Assembly: GCF_001428665.1 (NCBI RefSeq)
Contig: NZ_LMIJ01000003.1
Span: forward strand, 165,873 to 229,872
DNA from: Acidovorax sp. Root219
Lineage (GTDB): Bacteria; Pseudomonadota; Gammaproteobacteria; Burkholderiales; Burkholderiaceae_C
Length of the DNA: 64,000 bases
Direction of reading: 5' to 3'
The position numbers and the translations under genes were made by a program. The notes beneath the pieces were generated by a model. It made no database searches and was not told where the DNA came from. It worked only from the letters and a program-made list of their open reading frames with translations. This document shows positions 58,854 to 64,000 of the stretch, piece after piece. Position 1 is the first letter of the stretch. Every line of letters starts with the position of its first letter.

Positions 58854-59804
58854 TCAGTGCTCAGTTCTCAGCAAGAGGTAGGGACTGCTCTTTTCCTGCT
58901 CCAGCGCTTCGATGTAATCACTGCCACTGATCCTCCGTGTACGCAAGTAGTCAATCAGAAAAGGCTTGCTCGCCGCTGCGTCGCTCGCATCACGCAAAAT
59001 TTTTACAGCAGCCAGCCCTTGGTCGACTGCGGGTCCAAACGACAAGGGGGTCAGATGGGTGAAGAGGTGGTTGTAATCGGTCGATACAGCGTCCGCAACG
59101 GCCAACGCGTGACGCAGTTCGTTGGTTCGAATTCTGCAGTCGATTCGCACACTGTTGCAGAGCATCAGCATCTGAGCCAGCTGCCAGAACACCTCGGGAC
59201 TGATCGGTCCCTCAGCTTTGACCATGAACGCGATTTCACCCTCAAAGTATGCCGCTTGGTCAGCCAGCCCCGCAGCAACTTCAGAATACTCGGGCCGCGG
59301 GTCAGAGAGTGCTTGCGCTTGCTGCGCCCGCTGCAACAGGCTTTTCGTGAGATGCAATTGTTTACGCAAATCCCGGTGACTCAGGCTCTCAAACTCAGAC
59401 CGTAGCGTTTCACCAAGGCGATCCATGCGAATTTCCAATGCATTGAATCGCTTGTGCATGTAGTAGAAGCCCGCTACGCTGACACCCACTCCTGCAAGAG
59501 AGACCCCAAGGGTGGCCACTTGCAGCAACTGCAGATTTTCCATCATGGCCTTCAGCTGGCTGATTTGAATGCCGGTATACATGCTGGCTCCAGCATTCAC
59601 CACATCAGCCACCATTGACAAAGGTGCGAAAGGACCCGCAGCGAGACTGGATAGAACGGATTGCGCGGCCCCAGTCTCCTGAACATGTCGAACGATTTGT
59701 CCGGTCACCGAATCCTTCAGAAGAGTTCCATACCGTACCACCTCGCCAGACGCTAGCCGACCCAGCAGTTCTGCGGGTATCTCAAAGGGAATGGTGCTCA
59801 GCAT
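58854..59804 (-). CDS. Unrecognised protein with a central hydrophobic segment and coiled coil (island gene 3)
   Basis: The 316-residue protein belongs to no family I recognise. Residues about 45-115 are rich in Ala, Gly and Val, ending in a probable membrane helix (TLGVSLAGVGVSVAGFYYM). A charged coiled coil follows (about 117-165), then a helical C-terminal region to the end. This layout recalls helical membrane-acting effectors, but that is only a resemblance. It overlaps the preceding gene by seven bases, with GGAGG before its ATG, so the two proteins are made together. Composition is clearly less GC-rich than the flanks. Confidence 0.75.
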   Translation of the reverse strand: MLSTIPFEIPAELLGRLASGEVVRYGTLLKDSVTGQIVRHVQETGAAQSVLSSLAAGPFAPLSMVADVVNAGASMYTGIQISQLKAMMENLQLLQVATLGVSLAGVGVSVAGFYYMHKRFNALEIRMDRLGETLRSEFESLSHRDLRKQLHLTKSLLQRAQQAQALSDPRPEYSEVAAGLADQAAYFEGEIAFMVKAEGPISPEVFWQLAQMLMLCNSVRIDCRIRTNELRHALAVADAVSTDYNHLFTHLTPLSFGPAVDQGLAAVKILRDASDAAASKPFLIDYLRTRRISGSDYIEALEQEKSSPYLLLRTEH

Positions 59805-60505
59805 GATTCTTTGACCTCCATCAGTTTTCGGGAAAGCTGCGACCCTTGGTCACAAAAGTGCATGGCAAACCCCTCGGGGCCCAACAACAAGGTCTGTACT
59901 CGCGCCTCGATCAAGCTCCTGTTGCCAGGCTTGAAGCCGATGCCATAGAGGCTCGCGCATTCTGAGTTCAGCATGCGCATGTGGATAGCCAGATCGGCCT
60001 TGCCAAACAAAGCCCACTTCCGTGCGCAGGCATTCAGATTGGCCTCCTCTTTTCGCAGAGCGGTGATCAACGGCATCCGAACTATCCGAACAAAGCTGTC
60101 CTGAAGCACCTCATTTGCCGGGCGCGTGATCAGCTTTCGGAACACGCTGGTATCCCTAAGCTCTGCATCCACTTGATAAAAAAATGCCTGTTGCAACTCG
60201 GTGATGATGTTCGTAACGTTGGCGTGGAAGTTGTCTCTCCAATCGAGCACTTCGCGCCTGAAGGCCATGTCAGGCAGCTTTCCAAAATCGACAAGGGATT
60301 CGATGGGATGCTCGCTCTGACCGAGTGCGTCAGGTGCAGCGGCGGTGTCCGGCAAATTCGCCGTTTCGTCTTTGCCCTCTTCGCTTGGGAAGAACGAACG
60401 GATGTCTCTTTGCAGGAAGGCAACTGTCTTGTCCCACCGTCCTTCAGGCTTCGCCAGGTTTTCGGGGGAGCGAGACAACGCCGCTTGGGTTGAAATATTA
60501 TTCAT
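59798..60505 (-). CDS. Unrecognised helical soluble protein (island gene 2)
   Basis: The 235-residue protein has a disordered, acidic N-terminal region (about 1-65) and a helical core (about 70-235) with three or four cysteines. No membrane helix, enzyme motif or known domain is visible. It starts 31 bases after the WYL regulator gene and overlaps island gene 3 by seven bases, so it belongs to a three-gene operon. Confidence 0.72.
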   Translation of the reverse strand: MNNISTQAALSRSPENLAKPEGRWDKTVAFLQRDIRSFFPSEEGKDETANLPDTAAAPDALGQSEHPIESLVDFGKLPDMAFRREVLDWRDNFHANVTNIITELQQAFFYQVDAELRDTSVFRKLITRPANEVLQDSFVRIVRMPLITALRKEEANLNACARKWALFGKADLAIHMRMLNSECASLYGIGFKPGNRSLIEARVQTLLLGPEGFAMHFCDQGSQLSRKLMEVKESC

Positions 60506-60536
60506 TTGGGTTCGTCAATTGAGCTATGGTCAGTTC

Positions 60537-61454
60537 TTACTTCGTTCTGCATTCGCGGCAAGCAGCCAGATATTCCTCAAGTTCTCGCTCAAGGCTCTCT
60601 TGCCAAGGTGCGGGATTGACAATCCGAATGTGCGGTAGCCAATATCGAATGATCGGAAGAATTTGCGTTGGGTGTCCAACGGTAGTGCTGATCTGCAAAG
60701 ACCCATCACTGCTTTCCAATTTGACTATTTGATTCGGCACTAACTGCCTGCGCTTGAAGTAACTGGCCACAGGGGCGGCGACTGAAAGCATGACCTCATG
60801 GCTGTCTTCGGAATGCCAAGCCCCCTCCTGTTTCGCGATGGTGATTTCCAAGGCCGGGTCTTTGTGGAAAGAGCTTTCGGTGACCAACACGTGCAGCATC
60901 TTGCCGATCCCAAAAGTCTTGTACTTTCCTTGGTCAACGGCTGCGAGGTACCAAATGCCTTTGAGATTGAGCAGGCGGTAGGGCGCAACGGCCTTGTAGG
61001 CCTTCGGCACTCCGGCCACCGCCATCTCGAAGTCGAGCAAGCGGGACTCCATCACTGCGGCTTCAAGCTGCCGAAAGATTGGCTGGCTCTCACTCAGATC
61101 TTCATAGTGATGGCCTTTGACAAGCCAAGGTACAGCAATCGCCTTGTCAAAGATACTTCTGAGAGATTCTGCCGACAGGGACGGGAAAAGTCCTTTCACC
61201 CCAGCCAGGGCCGCGAAGCGCTCGATGTCGTTGTAGTTGAGTTTTCCCAAGTAAGCTGGGCTGAGCTGGTACCGGCCCTGAATCTTGGTGAGAGGCAGGT
61301 ATGCAAGTCGTACGCGCAGGTCGCGTTGGATGGTCCTTACATGGACACCGAACTCCTGTGCGAGATCCTCAGGATCAAGCTTTTCAGCCTGATTGAGCTT
61401 GATCAGTATCTGCGACAAACGATACGCGATCGTGTCATGTTGGCCGTTTGCCAT
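60537..61454 (-). CDS. WYL-domain HTH transcriptional regulator (island gene 1)
   Basis: The 305-residue protein has an N-terminal DeoR-type HTH (about 12-70, PEDLAQEFGVHVRTIQRDLR) and a central WYL domain with GIWYLAAVDQGKYKTFGIGK near residues 165-185. WYL proteins sense nucleic acids or nucleotides and often control anti-phage or mobile genes such as BREX and CBASS loci. Here it heads an operon of two unrecognised genes. A 60-base line at its 3' end (60541-60600) counts 31 G+C, far below the roughly two-thirds typical of the window. Confidence 0.88.
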   Translation of the reverse strand: MANGQHDTIAYRLSQILIKLNQAEKLDPEDLAQEFGVHVRTIQRDLRVRLAYLPLTKIQGRYQLSPAYLGKLNYNDIERFAALAGVKGLFPSLSAESLRSIFDKAIAVPWLVKGHHYEDLSESQPIFRQLEAAVMESRLLDFEMAVAGVPKAYKAVAPYRLLNLKGIWYLAAVDQGKYKTFGIGKMLHVLVTESSFHKDPALEITIAKQEGAWHSEDSHEVMLSVAAPVASYFKRRQLVPNQIVKLESSDGSLQISTTVGHPTQILPIIRYWLPHIRIVNPAPWQESLERELEEYLAACRECRTK

Positions 61455-61577
61455 TCCGCCCCATTCCTTGTTTTAGAAGCCACCTGATCCATTGCGGAAA
61501 TTTTGCCTCGGTCTGCTGCCAACGTGCCGCGCACGATACACGAACAGCGCGTCTACCACCCGAATGAAATTTGCACT

Positions 61578-61745
61578 CTATGCCTTGCTGCGAAGCCGTG
61601 TCCAACTCCAGACCAAGACCGCCCCAACCACCAGAACAAGCAGCAGCTTCAATGCCAAGCTCAGAAAGCCCACAGTTGCTGACATCACGCCGAGTTTGAT
61701 CAGCATCCAGGAAAGGGTAGCGCCCAAAGCAGCAATCCAAAACAT
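61578..61745 (-). CDS. Small hydrophobic membrane protein of 55 residues (possible island gene 0)
   Basis: The frame starts MFWIAALGATLSWMLIKLG and has two membrane helices (about 2-22 and 26-46) with basic residues at the end (RLRSKA). It lies 123 bases before the WYL gene in the same direction. Hydrophobic pattern and composition look coding. The SD is weak. It could be part of the island or belong to its upstream control region. Confidence 0.55.
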   Translation of the reverse strand: MFWIAALGATLSWMLIKLGVMSATVGFLSLALKLLLVLVVGAVLVWSWTRLRSKA

Positions 61746-61981
61746 TTGATGTCTCTATTGAAATTAAGGAGACCTCACTTTGAAACATCGTTTGGACAGG
61801 TGGTGTCGCAAATCTGGCAAGGCATTCAAATTCAGAAAATTGCTCGGAGTTTGGCAGCAAGATTCCGCTGCACCTCACAGGGGATCAGCTACGGGCATAC
61901 CCTGATACGCCCAGCTCCCAACTTGCCTACATTTCTTGTATGCAAGATTTGCTTTCAAGACACAACTGAAGGAGACGGGGC
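61746..61981. other. Intergenic region between the island and dctA
   Basis: These 236 bases hold no recognised gene on either strand. They must contain the dctA promoter and perhaps the promoter of the divergent island genes. GGAGACGGGGC before the dctA ATG is its ribosome site. Confidence 0.6.
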
Positions 61982-63262
61982 ATGCTGCGGTTTTTCAAAT
62001 CCCTTTTTGGCCAGGTGATCCTGGCCCTCATAGCCGGCGTGGTGGTGGGCCTGGTGTGGCCCGATACCGCCGTGGCCCTGAAGCCCCTGGGCGACGGGTT
62101 CATCAAGCTGATCAAGATGCTGATCCCACTGATCGTGTTCTGCGTGGTGGTGCATGGCATCGCGGGCACGGGGGACCTGAAGCGGGTGGGCCGGGTGGGC
62201 ATCAAGGCGCTGGTCTACTTCGAGGTGGTGACCAGCATTGCGCTGGTGCTGGGCCTGGTGCTGGCCTTTGTGTTCGAGCCTGGGGTGGGCATGAACATCG
62301 ATCCCAAGGCGCTGGACCCCAAGGCCATGGGCGCCTATGTGGAGAACGCGGGCAAGCTCACGGGGGGCGGGTTCACGGACTTTCTGCTCAAGCTGATACC
62401 CAACACGGCGGTCAGCGCGTTTGCCAATGGCGACGTGCTGCAGGTGCTGCTGTTCTCCATCGTGTTCGGCTGCGCGCTGGCGATGCTGGGTGAGCGCGGG
62501 GCGCGGGTCACGGTGCTGATCGAGGACCTCTCGCACGTACTGTTCAAGACCATGGGCATCATCATCAAGCTGGCGCCGCTGGGCGTGCTGGGTGCGATTG
62601 CTTTCACCGTGGGCAAGTACGGCATTGGCTCGCTCAAGCAGTTGGGCATGCTGGTGGTGCTGTTCTATGCGGCGGTGGCGATCTTCGTGGTGGTGGTGCT
62701 GGGCACCATCATGCGGGTGTCGGGCTTCAGTCTGTTCAAGCTGCTGCGCTACCTGCGCGAGGAGCTGGCGGTGGTGTTTGCCACCACCTCGTCGGACAGC
62801 GTGCTGCCGCAGATCATGGCCAAGCTCAAGCACATGGGCATTCGCGATTCGACGGTGGGGCTGGTGATCCCTACGGGGTATTCGTTCAACCTGGATGCGT
62901 TTTCGATCTACATCACGCTGGCGGCGGTGTTCATTGCGCAGGCGACCAACACGCCGATCTCGATGGCGGATCTGCTGACGATTCTGGCGATATCGCTGGT
63001 TACCTCGAAGGGCGCGCACGGGGTGCCGGGCTCGGCCATCGTGGTGCTGGCGGCCACGCTGCAGGCGATACCGGCCATCCCGGCCATCGGGCTGGTGCTG
63101 GTGCTGTCGGTGGACTGGTTCATGGGCATTGCCCGGGCCCTGGGCAACCTGATCGGCAACTGCGTGGCCACGGTGGCCGTGGCCGCGTGGGAGGGCGATA
63201 TTGACCGCGAGCGCGCCCATGCGGTGCTGGACGGCAAGGCCGTCGAATCGCTCAAGGAGTGA
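61982..63262 (+). CDS. dctA: C4-dicarboxylate/proton symporter
   Basis: The 426-residue membrane protein belongs to the DAACS family (DctA/GltP). Characteristic segments are KMLIPLIVFCVVVHGIAG, the serine-rich FATTSSDSVLPQIM and PTGYSFNLDAFSIYITLAAV, which form the substrate and cation sites. It imports succinate, malate or fumarate. A strong SD precedes the ATG, and two bases separate its stop from the next gene, so the solute-binding protein is in the same operon. Confidence 0.94.
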   Translation: MLRFFKSLFGQVILALIAGVVVGLVWPDTAVALKPLGDGFIKLIKMLIPLIVFCVVVHGIAGTGDLKRVGRVGIKALVYFEVVTSIALVLGLVLAFVFEPGVGMNIDPKALDPKAMGAYVENAGKLTGGGFTDFLLKLIPNTAVSAFANGDVLQVLLFSIVFGCALAMLGERGARVTVLIEDLSHVLFKTMGIIIKLAPLGVLGAIAFTVGKYGIGSLKQLGMLVVLFYAAVAIFVVVVLGTIMRVSGFSLFKLLRYLREELAVVFATTSSDSVLPQIMAKLKHMGIRDSTVGLVIPTGYSFNLDAFSIYITLAAVFIAQATNTPISMADLLTILAISLVTSKGAHGVPGSAIVVLAATLQAIPAIPAIGLVLVLSVDWFMGIARALGNLIGNCVATVAVAAWEGDIDRERAHAVLDGKAVESLKE

Positions 63263-63264
63263 GC

Positions 63265-64000
63265 GTGCAGCCGCGCCATCATTCCCTGAACCGCCGCCAG
63301 TTGGTGCTGACAGGCGCTGCCGCTACCGGCCTGGGCAGCCTGGGCTGGGGCAGTGCGGCCCTGGCACAGGGCAGCGCCGCACCGGCGGACCAGCTCGACC
63401 GCATCTTGCGTAGCAAGGTGCTGCGCGTGGCAGTGCCGCAGGATTTTCCGCCGTTCGGCTTTACGCGCAATGGTGTGCTGGACGGCTTCGACATTGCCGT
63501 GGCGCGCATGCTGGCGGCCGACCTGCGGGTGGCCCTGAAGACCTTGCCCGTGGCCAGCGGTGACCGCATGGCGGCACTGCTGGAAGACCGGGTGGACATC
63601 ATCATCGCCAGCCTGGGCAAGACGGCCGAGCGCGAGCGCGATATCGATTTTTCTGCCGCGTATGCGCCGACCTACATTGGCGTCTTCGGCGAAGCCGCTG
63701 CCCCGGGCGCTGCAGATGCCGCCGCTGCGCTCAAGGGCCGGCGCGTGGGCGTGGTGCGCGGCAGCCTGGAGGAAGCCGAGCTCAAGGCCCAGGTGCCGCA
63801 GGCCACGCCCGTGCTGTTCGACAGCTCGGCCCCGCTGCTCGATGCCTATGTGCGCCACGCCGTCGACGCCTTTGCAGCCGGCAACGTGGTGGCCGAATCG
63901 ATACCCGACACGGCCCTGCGCGAGCGCATTCGCCGCCTGGCCGTGCTGCGGCAAAGCCCCTGCCACATAGGGGTGCGCAAGCGCGAGCCGCGCCTGCTGG
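63265..64000 (+). CDS. Family 3 extracellular solute-binding protein, truncated by window edge
   Basis: About 245 residues are visible. A GTG start with AAGGAGT upstream is chosen because it lies two bases past dctA. The N-terminus has a Tat-type signal (NRRQLVLTG, cleavage after ALA). The domain begins with ILRSKVLRVAVPQDFPPFGF and continues DGFDIAVARMLAADL, as in SBP_bac_3 amino-acid-binding proteins. No permease is visible; it might feed an ABC transporter beyond the edge or act as a sensor for dctA. Confidence 0.85.
   Translation, partial: MQPRHHSLNRRQLVLTGAAATGLGSLGWGSAALAQGSAAPADQLDRILRSKVLRVAVPQDFPPFGFTRNGVLDGFDIAVARMLAADLRVALKTLPVASGDRMAALLEDRVDIIIASLGKTAERERDIDFSAAYAPTYIGVFGEAAAPGAADAAAALKGRRVGVVRGSLEEAELKAQVPQATPVLFDSSAPLLDAYVRHAVDAFAAGNVVAESIPDTALRERIRRLAVLRQSPCHIGVRKREPRLL

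Noticed and set aside
61435-61878. A 147-codon minus-strand frame over the 55-residue membrane protein
   Set aside because: The alternative frame gives two clean membrane helices, while this one is low-complexity with no SD.
61746-62018. A 90-codon plus-strand frame running into dctA
   Set aside because: It overlaps the start of dctA in another frame, has no SD and shows no coding pattern; the region is better read as promoter.

Overview
The window looks like chromosomal DNA from a high-GC betaproteobacterium, most likely a Comamonadaceae member close to Acidovorax. The basis is the GC-rich, G/C-ending codon use, a betaproteobacterial trimeric porin, a short H-NS-like protein with the C-terminal motif usual in Burkholderiales, BMP-type purine transporters, a membrane cytochrome-c urate dehydrogenase (PuuD) and a UraD-allantoate amidohydrolase fusion. 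No rRNA, tRNA, CRISPR array, transposase or replication origin was recognised.

Layout. 1-5 kb: a diguanylate cyclase cut by the left edge, then aconitase A. 5-18 kb: housekeeping and single genes (XRE regulator, H-NS, CNNM/CBS protein, ApaH, RhlE helicase, SulP transporter, zinc metallopeptidase, pyroglutamyl peptidase, pyrroline-2-carboxylate reductase, a GGDEF protein). 18-31 kb, nearly all on the minus strand: dcd, guanine deaminase, an orphan BMP protein, a chemoreceptor, adenine deaminase, a Rieske oxygenase and a complete BMP-type ABC importer. 31-38 kb: LysR, a cytidine-deaminase-fold deaminase, a flavin reductase, GntR, and divergent xdhAB. 38-54 kb: GGDEF protein, Crp/Fnr regulator, porin, glycerate kinase, EAL-CBS-GGDEF protein, puuD, xdhC, a TonB-like lipoprotein, hiuH, GntR, puuE, uraD-allC and an M20 hydrolase. 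54-58.7 kb: ggt and a duplicated, partly decayed ggt tail flanking a PAS-GGDEF gene. 58.8-61.7 kb: a lower-GC island with a WYL regulator and three unrecognised genes. 62-64 kb: DctA and a solute-binding protein cut by the right edge.

How the genes work together. About half of the window can be read as one purine-catabolism region: uptake (BMP importer), adenine to hypoxanthine and guanine to xanthine (two deaminases), hypoxanthine to xanthine to urate (XdhAB with XdhC), urate to 5-hydroxyisourate (PuuD), then HiuH, UraD, PuuE and AllC down to ureidoglycolate-level products. Glycerate kinase can bring glyoxylate-derived glycerate into central metabolism. Two GntR regulators lie beside palindromes with GTATAC centres, which suggests two regulons. 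A Rieske oxygenase coupled to adenine deaminase may give a second, XDH-independent way to oxidise a purine. Five GGDEF/EAL proteins give the segment an unusual density of c-di-GMP genes.

The best candidates for undescribed biology are the WYL-regulated three- or four-gene island at 58.85-61.75 kb, the Rieske-adenine deaminase pair with no reductase nearby, and the M20 hydrolase at the end of the allantoin operon. All functions come from reading motifs by eye; no database search was possible.
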